A stretch of DNA of 64,000 nt from positions 46,506 through 110,505 of the forward strand of contig CAZPHQ010000005.1 in NCBI GenBank assembly GCA_964586675.1. Reading direction: 5' to 3'. A model generated the notes under the pieces. It saw nothing but the letters and a program-made list of their open reading frames with translations. It made no database searches and was not told the origin of the DNA. Shown here in pieces: positions 9,263-16,123 of this stretch. This stretch comes from JADLGH01 sp964586675. GTDB lineage: Bacteria; Desulfobacterota_D; UBA1144; Nemesobacterales; UBA2774. The translations under genes were made by a program, and so were the position numbers. Numbering within the stretch: position 1 is the stretch's first letter; each line of letters begins with the position of its first letter.

Positions 9263-9811
9263 TCAGAACTCGCAGAAAACGACCGACGAGATAACAGTCG
9301 TCCAGAGGCCGCCCTTGTCGCCGACGGCCGTCTGGGTGGTGTTCGTCGTCTTGACGATGTTACCGCTGATGTCCCAGATGTCCTTCTGCTCGTCGTAGCT
9401 CTTGTCCGGATCGAACGGCGCGCCGAGCGTCGTCGCGAGCATGTATGCCGCGAGGTCTTCCGCGTACTCACCGGCTATGGTGTCGTTCTGCCCGTAGCTG
9501 TGATGCTCGGAGATATAGCCGTGGCGCGAGGTGTCTTTCGGCAGGGCTATGCCCGTCGCGGCCGCTATAAGGCGGTTTGGCTCGTTAGTCGCGTTCTCAC
9601 TTATGACAACGTGCACGATCTGCCCCGGGAAGAGGTTCTTGAGCCCCTTGGCGCGCGGCACGAGCGTGCAGTGCGGGGGGAATATGCTGGATACCCTCAC
9701 TAAATTGAATTCGGCGATCTTGGCGTCTCTCAAAGCCATCTCGAAGCTCGTGAGCTTTTCCTTGTGTTTTCCGACGCCCTTCGTGATAAAAGCCTTTTTT
9801 GGTAGAAGCAA
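9263..9811 (-). CDS. Pyruvoyl-dependent arginine decarboxylase
   Basis: A 182-residue proenzyme of the PvlArgDC family, which self-cleaves at a Ser to form a pyruvoyl cofactor and decarboxylates arginine to agmatine (polyamine synthesis or acid resistance). Supporting residues are NLVRVSSIFPP (cleavage between the two Ser, about 41-42), GIALPKDTSRHGYISEHHSYG (active-site region) and AEDLAAYMLATTLGAPFD. The start is TTG 9811 with CACGGAGGG 8 nt upstream. A minus-strand TTGACA (complement of 9893-9898) is a possible -35. The enzyme is commonest in archaea and scattered bacterial lineages including Chlamydiae, and is useful as a lineage marker. No agmatinase or agmatine deiminase is nearby. Confidence 0.93.
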   Translation of the reverse strand: MLLPKKAFITKGVGKHKEKLTSFEMALRDAKIAEFNLVRVSSIFPPHCTLVPRAKGLKNLFPGQIVHVVISENATNEPNRLIAAATGIALPKDTSRHGYISEHHSYGQNDTIAGEYAEDLAAYMLATTLGAPFDPDKSYDEQKDIWDISGNIVKTTNTTQTAVGDKGGLWTTVISSVVFCEF

Positions 9812-10114
9812 TGGTATTCCCTCCGTGAAATTTAAGCGTTGCTCTTAAAATAAAAGCATGATTTTCTACTATAAAACCCCCATTGTCAACATTCCGCCCC
9901 GGCTCCGTGTTCCAGGCACTTCTATGTGGCGGATATTGTTGCACATATGTGCCGGATTTTGTGCATATGCGGTGAATTGCATGCCGCCCGGGCGTGGGCT
10001 TTTGATGTAAGACCTTGAAATCATGCAATTCGTGATTAGATTCAAGACTGGCATAGAAATTGCTAGTATTTAAGGCAGAGATGATTTGCAAAATTCAAAC
10101 AGCGAGGTGAAGAC
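9812..10114. promoter_or_regulatory. Divergent intergenic region with palindromic elements
   Basis: This 303-nt stretch separates two divergent genes. It has a perfect 12-bp palindrome GCACATATGTGC (9941-9952) and a related half-like copy TGTGCATATGC (9960-9970), possible tandem operator half sites. TTGAAA (about 10014) with TAGATT 16 nt downstream may be the promoter for the small gene at 10115. No coding potential or RNA gene was recognised. Confidence 0.35.
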
Positions 10115-10342
10115 ATGGATATCAGAATAGCACAGTGCACGATCACACCGTCCTGCGATTGTTCACCCGAGGTTTATGGATTCGACAAGGAAGCTCACAT
10201 GGAGTCTGTTCACGTCCCCGTCACATACTGGGGGGTCTTTCTGAACGACACCCGCGTTTCGGCGGTTTCCAGCAGGGAGCTCGCCGAGAAAACGAAGGAG
10301 TGGATGGAAAACTGGTTTACAGCTACACCCAACCAATACTGA
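10115..10342 (+). CDS. Small protein of unknown function
   Basis: A 75-residue protein that I do not recognise. It is soluble and acidic, with three Cys in the first 16 residues (CTITPSCDC), a central VPVTYWGVFLNDTRVSAVSS and an amphipathic C-terminal helix rich in Glu and Lys, ending ENWFTATPNQY. GCGAGGTGAAG just before ATG 10115 is a good ribosome site, and a terminator-like hairpin follows, so it looks like a real monocistronic gene. The Cys cluster could bind a metal, but no family motif supports this. Confidence 0.6.
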   Translation: MDIRIAQCTITPSCDCSPEVYGFDKEAHMESVHVPVTYWGVFLNDTRVSAVSSRELAEKTKEWMENWFTATPNQY

Positions 10343-10364
10343 TACCAACCAACACCATACCTCT

Positions 10365-10409
10365 AAAGCCGTGTCCGTACGTTGAAAAACGCGCGGGCGC
10401 GGCTTTTTT
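10365..10409 (+). terminator. Probable Rho-independent terminator
   Basis: AAAGCCGTG (10365-10373) can pair with CGCGGCTTT (from about 10398), and TTTTTT runs from 10404. It lies just after the 75-residue gene. Confidence 0.55.
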
Positions 10410-10611
10410 CGTCCCGCCCGGGTCGGGGGGACATAGCCTCCATTCCCCGAGCAAAATTATCCGCCGCTTGCTTATCTCCTGCCTGCATGTCTGATACGTA
10501 ATCTCCCGGGCGTCTGCCCGCCGCTTTTCTCTTTGGTTTTCCGGGGCTTTGGGAGTATAGTAATCCTGATGGCCGCCCGGGCCCGGGCGGACGCTGGAGG
10601 AAATCGACACT

Positions 10612-11643
10612 ATGAAAGCCGCGGTTACGGGCGGAACAGGGTTTATAGGCGGAAGGCTCGTCGAAGAGCTCGTCAGGCAAGGGCATAACGTAACGTGCCT
10701 CGTCCGCGACACCAGCAACGTCGAGATGTTAAAAGAGCTCGGCGTGAGGCTCATACACGGCGACCTCGGCGACCCGGACAGCCTGAAGAGGCTGCCCGTG
10801 GGTGCGGACGCCGTTTTTCACGTGGCCGCGCTCGTCTCCGACTGGGGCTCCCGGGAAGATTTCTTCAGATACAACGTCGACGCGACGAGGACGCTCCTCT
10901 CCGCGTCTAAAAACGCAGGCGTAAAACGCTTCGTCCACATGAGCTCTTCAACGGTGGTATGGCAGTCCGATTTCTGGAGCGTCCACGACCTCGTCGACAT
11001 AGACGAAACCTTCCCCTATAGAGACAAATACAACGACAACTACAACGCCTCCAAGGCCGAGGCCGAAAGGCTCGTCGTCGGGTACAACGGCGCGCCGGGA
11101 CTCGAAACGGTTGTCATAAGGCCGTCTAACGTATGGGGCGCAGGCGATACTGTCATACTCCCGCGCGTGGCCGGGGCCGCCAGGAAAGGCATACTGTTCC
11201 CCATGGGGAGCGGCGCGAGAACGGTAACGCCGTGCCACGTCGACAACCTCTCCCGCGCGATGCTCCTCGCGGCGGAAAAGGAAAAGGCGCCCGGCAACAT
11301 CTACTTCATAAACGACGGCGTCAAGATCGGCTACATGGAATTCCTTACGAAGCAGCTCCGGGCCGCGGGCATAGAATGGAAGCCCGGATTCTCGATACCC
11401 TACAAGTTCGCGTATTCCGTGGCAGCCCTCATGGAAGCCCTGTTCAAGCTCACCGGGTCGAAGAAGCCTCCTGTGCTGACGCGCTTCGCCGTCGCCGCGC
11501 TCGCCGGGAGCCGGAGCTATTCCATAGGCAAGGCGAAGCGGGAGCTGGGCTACCAGCCGTCCGTTCCCCTCGACGAAGGAATGGACAGGCTAGCCGACTG
11601 GGTGAAGCTCCTGGGCGGCACGGACGAGCTTCTTAAATTCTGA
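10612..11643 (+). CDS. NAD(P)-dependent epimerase/dehydratase (3-beta-HSD/dihydroflavonol reductase-like)
   Basis: A 343-residue extended SDR. The nucleotide motif TGGTGFIGGRL is at residues 6-16, the region HVAALVSDWG follows, and the Tyr-x3-Lys active site is in YNASKAEAER (about residues 143-152), with VIRPSNVWG after it. The overall pattern resembles the 3-beta-hydroxysteroid dehydrogenase/dihydroflavonol-4-reductase/sterol C4-decarboxylase group, so a membrane-lipid, hopanoid or nucleotide-sugar role is possible. A hydrophobic stretch near residues 265-280 (KFAYSVAALMEALFKL) suits membrane-associated members. GGAGG at 10595-10599 lies upstream of ATG 10612. The substrate cannot be assigned. 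Confidence 0.85.
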   Translation: MKAAVTGGTGFIGGRLVEELVRQGHNVTCLVRDTSNVEMLKELGVRLIHGDLGDPDSLKRLPVGADAVFHVAALVSDWGSREDFFRYNVDATRTLLSASKNAGVKRFVHMSSSTVVWQSDFWSVHDLVDIDETFPYRDKYNDNYNASKAEAERLVVGYNGAPGLETVVIRPSNVWGAGDTVILPRVAGAARKGILFPMGSGARTVTPCHVDNLSRAMLLAAEKEKAPGNIYFINDGVKIGYMEFLTKQLRAAGIEWKPGFSIPYKFAYSVAALMEALFKLTGSKKPPVLTRFAVAALAGSRSYSIGKAKRELGYQPSVPLDEGMDRLADWVKLLGGTDELLKF

Positions 11644-11748
11644 AGCGCATTCATTCCCTGTGACGCGATCGCTTAAAACGCGGATGCTCCAGCCCCCTAG
11701 GCGGCAAATTGAAACATTTCCGCATATGATGTAGCTTTCTTTCCGCTC

Positions 11749-12480
11749 ATGGCTCAGCCGCAGACGAACAACGCAGCCTGGATCGAGGCCCGCGGGGTAA
11801 CGAAATCCTTCGGCACCTTCGACGCGCTCCGTGGAATCGATCTCTCGATAGGGAAGGGGGAGTTCTTCACCCTCTTCGGCCCGAACGGCGCGGGAAAGAC
11901 AACGTTCATAAAGCTCCTCTCGACACTGACAAAGCCCTCGACCGGCACGCTCACCATAGCCGGGCACGATTCCGCAAAGGAAGCGGACAGGATAAGAGGC
12001 ATAACAGGGGTCATCTCACACGACCCGTTTCTTTACGAGAACCTTAGCGCGCTCGAGAATATAAAGTTCTTCGGGGCCCTTTACGGCGTTGCCGACCTCG
12101 ACGCGCGCGCCAGGGAGGTCGTGGCGGCCGTCGGCCTCGGAAAAAGGATGCACGATATCGTCCGGAACTTCAGCCGAGGGATGAAGCAGCGCCTCGCCGT
12201 CGCGCGCGCCACGGTGCACGAGCCGTCGATACTTCTCCTCGACGAGCCTTACACAGGCCTCGATCAGCACGGGAGTAAGGTATTCGGCGAAATGCTGGCC
12301 GCCCTCAAATCCCGGAACAGGACGATACTAATGACGACCCACAACATCGACGAAGGGCTAGGCATGAGCGACAGGGTGGGCATCATAGCAGGCGGGAAGC
12401 TGGTCTACGAGGGGGCTTCAGGGGACGTCGACGGGGCCCGTTTCAAGGAGCTGTACATATCTCACGTCGAAAATTCGTGA
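11749..12480 (+). CDS. ccmA: Heme exporter ABC ATPase CcmA
   Basis: A 243-residue ATP-binding subunit of the CcmAB(C) complex that releases holo-CcmE during cytochrome c maturation. Walker A is GPNGAGKTT (about 44-52), the signature is degenerate (FSRGMKQRLAVARA in place of LSGGQ), and Walker B is ILLLDEPYTGLD. Assignment rests on its position ahead of ccmB and ccmC; by sequence alone it is a general ABC-2 type ATPase. A 234-nt AT-rich spacer separates it from ccmB, which is unusual for this operon. Confidence 0.88.
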   Translation: MAQPQTNNAAWIEARGVTKSFGTFDALRGIDLSIGKGEFFTLFGPNGAGKTTFIKLLSTLTKPSTGTLTIAGHDSAKEADRIRGITGVISHDPFLYENLSALENIKFFGALYGVADLDARAREVVAAVGLGKRMHDIVRNFSRGMKQRLAVARATVHEPSILLLDEPYTGLDQHGSKVFGEMLAALKSRNRTILMTTHNIDEGLGMSDRVGIIAGGKLVYEGASGDVDGARFKELYISHVENS

Positions 12481-12714
12481 GAAGGTATAAAGAGAAGTTT
12501 GCTTTAAGTATTTTTTGCTTGATATAGTTAGTGATAGAAGAGATATAAATGGTTTGTATCATATGTGACTTGAGGCAAAAATTTAAGTATTTTGAAGCCT
12601 TCAATACAGCTCAAAAAGTCTGTCTCAAGGTTAAAATATAAATTCATATTATTTATAAGCTATATGATATAATTAGCTGTTGTTATTGTTATAATTTTGC
12701 AAGGAAGCCTTAAT
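12481..12714 (+). other. AT-rich spacer inside the ccm operon
   Basis: About 234 nt of strikingly AT-rich sequence in a GC-rich neighbourhood, with no open frame of note. CTTGAG (12569-12574) can pair with CTCAAG (12624-12629), enclosing TTGA/TCAA near 12592-12604. It could hold an internal promoter (several TATAAT-like hexamers, e.g. around 12663-12672), an untranslated regulatory RNA element, or a remnant insertion. Confidence 0.4.
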
Positions 12715-13386
12715 TTGAACAAGATCTGGGCGATAGTGAAGAAGGACCTGATTACGGAGATGCGGACGAAGGAGCTTTTCACGTCCATGCTCACCTTTTC
12801 CATACTCGTCGTCGTAATATTCAGCTTCGCCTTCGCATTTTCGACGGGGCTCATAAAGTTCGCGGCCCCGGCGATGCTGTGGATAACCTTCACCTTCGCC
12901 GGCGTCCTCGGCCTCTCCCGCTCCTTTGCGCTCGAAAAGGAGGGTAACGCCATACTGGGCCTCCTCCTCACACCGATCGACAGGAGCTTCATCTATATCG
13001 GGAAACTCATCAGCGGCACGATATTCGTATTCATCGTCGGGATGATAATCGTCCCGATGTTCGCCATCTTCTTTAACCTCGATTTCGTCGCCACAGTTCT
13101 GCCGCTGATACCGGTCGTCCTCCTCGGCTCGCTCGGCTACGTCGCCGTCGGAACGCTCTTCTCCGCGATGGCCGTTAACACACGTCTCCGCGAAGTTCTT
13201 CTCCCGATACTCCTCTTCCCGATAATAATCCCGCTCATCGTGAGCGCGGTTAAGCTCTCCTCGCTCGTCCTCGAAGGAAAGCCGCTCTCGGACGGCGCTT
13301 CCGCTTTACAACTCCTGATAGCATTCGATATAATCTTTGTTGCCGCCTGCGCGGTCGTTTTCGAATATGTCATAGAGGAATCCTGA
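12715..13386 (+). CDS. ccmB: Heme exporter membrane subunit CcmB
   Basis: A 223-residue inner-membrane protein with about six transmembrane segments, the permease partner of CcmA. The N-terminal IWAIVKKDLITEMRTKE and FAGVLGLSRSFALEKE segments match CcmB. I chose TTG 12715 because AAGGAAG at 12701-12707 lies 7 nt upstream; an in-frame TTG at 12697 precedes the ribosome site. ccmC follows after 5 nt. Together CcmA-CcmB-CcmC load and release heme on CcmE. Confidence 0.9.
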   Translation: MNKIWAIVKKDLITEMRTKELFTSMLTFSILVVVIFSFAFAFSTGLIKFAAPAMLWITFTFAGVLGLSRSFALEKEGNAILGLLLTPIDRSFIYIGKLISGTIFVFIVGMIIVPMFAIFFNLDFVATVLPLIPVVLLGSLGYVAVGTLFSAMAVNTRLREVLLPILLFPIIIPLIVSAVKLSSLVLEGKPLSDGASALQLLIAFDIIFVAACAVVFEYVIEES

Positions 13387-13391
13387 AAATA

Positions 13392-14051
13392 ATGAGACGC
13401 GCCTTTACAGTCGTAACGTTCATCGCGCTCGCCGCAGCCACCTGGATGGCGCTCGTGTACGCACCCACGGAGCCCCTCATGGGCCACGTGCAGAGGCTCT
13501 TTTATTTCCACATGGGCACAGTCTGGATCGCCACCGTCGCCTTCATAATTGTCTTCGTCGCGAGCATCGTGTATCTCTGGAAGCAGACGCGCGGGTGGGA
13601 CATACTCGCCTATTGCTCGGCCGAGATTGGCGTTCTTTTCCTGACTATAACCATACTCACGGGCAGCGTCTGGGCGAAGCCGATATGGGGCACCTGGTGG
13701 ACATGGGACCCTCAGCTCACGACGACGTTCATACTCTGGATACTCTACATCGTCTATCTAATACTCAGATCTTCGGCCGGGACCAATACCAGGAGGGCGA
13801 AGTTCGCGGCCGTATTCGGCATAATCGCCTTCATCGACCTCCCGCTCGTTTATCTTTCGGTCAGGGTCATGCGCGGAATATCGCCCGTGGTCTTCGGGCC
13901 GGGCGGGGGCGGCATCGAGCCGGAGATGATGCACGCGCTCCTGGTGAACCTCGCCGCGTGCTCGCTCCTCTTCATAGTGCTCCTGCTCGAAAGAATGGAT
14001 CTCGAAAAAATGGGCGACATGCTGGCGCGCCTCCGGGCGAGGGAAAGCTGA
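13392..14051 (+). CDS. ccmC: Cytochrome c biogenesis heme lyase subunit CcmC
   Basis: A 219-residue polytopic membrane protein of the heme-handling family. The tryptophan-rich WWD motif is in GTWWTWDPQLT (about residues 92-102). Conserved His residues flank it on neighbouring segments (LFYFHMGTVW at about 36-45; a second His near MMHALLVNL at about 180). CcmC transfers heme to CcmE on the periplasmic side. The gene is 5 nt after ccmB. The stop at 14051 is followed by a 91-nt gap in which I see no ccmD-like short membrane ORF. Confidence 0.93.
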   Translation: MRRAFTVVTFIALAAATWMALVYAPTEPLMGHVQRLFYFHMGTVWIATVAFIIVFVASIVYLWKQTRGWDILAYCSAEIGVLFLTITILTGSVWAKPIWGTWWTWDPQLTTTFILWILYIVYLILRSSAGTNTRRAKFAAVFGIIAFIDLPLVYLSVRVMRGISPVVFGPGGGGIEPEMMHALLVNLAACSLLFIVLLLERMDLEKMGDMLARLRARES

Positions 14052-14142
14052 TTCCGACGGGCATGAGTTTCGCCCCGGGCAATCCGCTCATATACAACCT
14101 GTCTGTCGGACACGCCACGAAGATGCGGCCCAACGGAGAAAG

Positions 14143-14823
14143 ATGGACATAGCGACCGGCGCAAACTCACACATACTTTTCTACTACGCCGCTTTTGCAG
14201 TACTAGCCGGCCTCTTCGAGTGCTTCTTCGGATACAGGCTTTTCAGGTTCATACTCGGCGTCGCGGGATTCGTCGCCGCCGCTGTCTTTTTCGGGAGTCT
14301 CGGATACGAGCTTTCAGGCGGGAGCGAGCCGGTATCTATAATCGCAGGTCTTCTGGGCGGCATACTCGGCGCGTGCCTCTTTTTCTACCTCTACATCATC
14401 GGCGTGTTTTTTCTCGGAGCCGTTCTCGGCTTCACGATAGCCATGTACGTTTTCGGGCTACTGAACATGGAAGTAATCCCCGTCGTGCTCTACGCCGCGG
14501 CAATAATATCAGGCGCGCTCGCCGCCGTATTCCAGAAGCCGATGCTTATAATCGCGACAGCCTTCGGCGGCTCGTTCGCCGCTGTCACAGGGGGCGCGTA
14601 TCTCATATACAGGAATTTCTATCCGCTCGATCCGGGCTTTTTAGGCAAGCTCGGCGAGGACCAGCTCTACTGGATGGCGATGATATGGTTCGCGCTCGGG
14701 GTTTTCGGCCTCGTCGTCCAGCTCATGACGCTCCCGCGCCCGGCAGCCGCGTCTCCTGCACCCGCCCAAGGCAATGAAACCGGCGGAGAAGAACCGGCTA
14801 AAAAAGATGAAAACCCTGCCTGA
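14143..14823 (+). CDS. DUF4203-type multi-pass membrane protein
   Basis: A 226-residue protein with about seven closely spaced hydrophobic segments, rich in Gly and Ala, of the DUF4203/TMEM198-like type, and a hydrophilic C-terminal tail (from about residue 205) rich in Pro, Ala, Lys and Glu. Function is unknown in bacteria. It lies in the middle of the ccm operon, between ccmC and the lipoprotein/ccmE pair, so it may be a lineage-specific accessory of heme or cytochrome handling, or only a passenger. The ATG at 14143 follows GGAGAAAG. Confidence 0.65.
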   Translation: MDIATGANSHILFYYAAFAVLAGLFECFFGYRLFRFILGVAGFVAAAVFFGSLGYELSGGSEPVSIIAGLLGGILGACLFFYLYIIGVFFLGAVLGFTIAMYVFGLLNMEVIPVVLYAAAIISGALAAVFQKPMLIIATAFGGSFAAVTGGAYLIYRNFYPLDPGFLGKLGEDQLYWMAMIWFALGVFGLVVQLMTLPRPAAASPAPAQGNETGGEEPAKKDENPA

Positions 14824-14990
14824 AGCCGAGGCGGCACGGCGGATAACCGTAAATATAACGACCGCCCTGTCACGTATCGGCTCCGTGAAAAAGTCCCCCA
14901 AGGCACTACATTAAAATGGTTCTTTGAACTAATTGTAGATTGCTAAACCTGCGGGTATTCTATAAAAATTCGCCATTCAGATTGCCCACA

Positions 14991-15650
14991 ATGAGATATG
15001 TAACGCTTGGCCTATTACTGTCTTTCGCCTGGATTATAGCGGGCTGCTTCGGGTCGTCGGAAAAGGAAACGTCTGTTCTCCGCTTCCCCGTTTCCGGCGC
15101 TGGCGACGTCGTCGACAACCAGGGCGTCGAGTACGACGCCGGAACATCCTTCTCCGGCAGCGACGGCTCGATAGTCGTCGAAGCCGACAAGCCCGTAACA
15201 CTTTCGCTTTTCACGCCCGACACTTCAGGGCTCAACCATTCGAGAATCGTATACAAGGCAAGACTCAAAACCGAAGACTTGAAAGGCGAGGGCGAGGAAA
15301 GGGGTATAGCGTTCCTTGAGCTCCGAACGCTCTACTCGAACGGTGAGGAAGTCGTGGCACGCGGCCCCCGCATTCCGCCGACAGGCACGACCGACTGGAT
15401 ACCAGTCGAAACCGATCTTTACCTCGACACGGGCCCCGAGCCCGAAAAGATCACGCTCGCGCTCGGCGTCGAGGGCCGCGGAAAGGTATGGGTGGACGAC
15501 ATAGTTTTAGAGTCGCGCCCGCTCAGGATAGATTATCTTTTCTGGGGGAGCGCGGTTGTCTGGATAGTGCTGATTATATATATTTATCATCTGTTCACGA
15601 AACAAAAGAGCCTCAGGCGAGAGCTCGAATCAATAAGGACGGGCGCGTAG
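14991..15650 (+). CDS. Putative lipoprotein with C-terminal membrane anchor
   Basis: A 219-residue protein of unknown function. The start at ATG 14991 gives a clean lipoprotein signal peptide (MRYVTLGLLLSFAWIIAGC) with Cys at residue 19; an upstream in-frame TTG at 14940 would place a basic stretch ahead of it. The body has beta-rich sequence with a jelly-roll feel (e.g. TDWIPVETDLYLDTGPEP ... VEGRGKVWVDDIVLE), like carbohydrate-binding or sugar-sensing modules. A transmembrane segment follows at about 185-205 and then a short basic tail. It sits 41 nt upstream of ccmE in the ccm operon. A role in cytochrome maturation is only suggested by position. Confidence 0.65.
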   Translation: MRYVTLGLLLSFAWIIAGCFGSSEKETSVLRFPVSGAGDVVDNQGVEYDAGTSFSGSDGSIVVEADKPVTLSLFTPDTSGLNHSRIVYKARLKTEDLKGEGEERGIAFLELRTLYSNGEEVVARGPRIPPTGTTDWIPVETDLYLDTGPEPEKITLALGVEGRGKVWVDDIVLESRPLRIDYLFWGSAVVWIVLIIYIYHLFTKQKSLRRELESIRTGA

Positions 15651-15691
15651 GGAGCGGGCCCGGACTAACCCGTTTTGAGAGGTGGGTGTCA

Positions 15692-16123
15692 ATGCTTAAA
15701 GGCAGGCTCAAGTTCATAATCGCCATAGGAGCGATAGCTTTCGCGGTCGCCTATCTCGTATACGGCGGGGTGAGGGAAACAATGGTCTACTACCTCACAG
15801 TCGAAGAGCTTCACGCCAGGGTGCCCGACGTCTACGGCGAAAGGGTGCGGGTATCGGGCAACGTTGTCCCCGGCACGATAAAGCACGGGGCCGATGGCGC
15901 GCTAGAATTCAGCATCGCCGACAGGGGCGGAGCCGTTAACGTCAACTACAACGGCATAGTGCCCGACATTTTCAAGGACGATGTCGAAGCCGTGGTCGAA
16001 GGCGTATACTCGGATTCGGGCGTTTTCCAGGCCGACATCCTCCTCGCCAAGTGTCCGACTAAATACGAATCGACGGACGTGCTCTACAACGACCAGAACG
16101 CCTCCCAGGGAAGCTCCTACTGA
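15692..16123 (+). CDS. ccmE: Cytochrome c maturation heme chaperone CcmE, cysteine variant
   Basis: A 143-residue membrane-anchored periplasmic heme chaperone. An N-terminal anchor (residues 7-24) is followed by the OB-fold with VYGERVRVSGNVV and VNVNYNGIVPDIFKD. In classical CcmE a His in a LAKH motif binds heme covalently. Here the same place reads LLAKCPTKY: Cys121, with Tyr125 four residues later, i.e. a CXXXY type described for Desulfovibrio and archaeal Ccm systems. ATG 15692 is preferred; the longer frame upstream overlaps the lipoprotein gene and is not CcmE-like. The stop overlaps the ccmF start (TGATG). Confidence 0.92.
   Translation: MLKGRLKFIIAIGAIAFAVAYLVYGGVRETMVYYLTVEELHARVPDVYGERVRVSGNVVPGTIKHGADGALEFSIADRGGAVNVNYNGIVPDIFKDDVEAVVEGVYSDSGVFQADILLAKCPTKYESTDVLYNDQNASQGSSY

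Noticed and set aside
9598..9811. Alternative longer plus-strand frames over the arginine decarboxylase
   Set aside because: Frames lack motifs; the minus-strand gene has a clear PvlArgDC signature.
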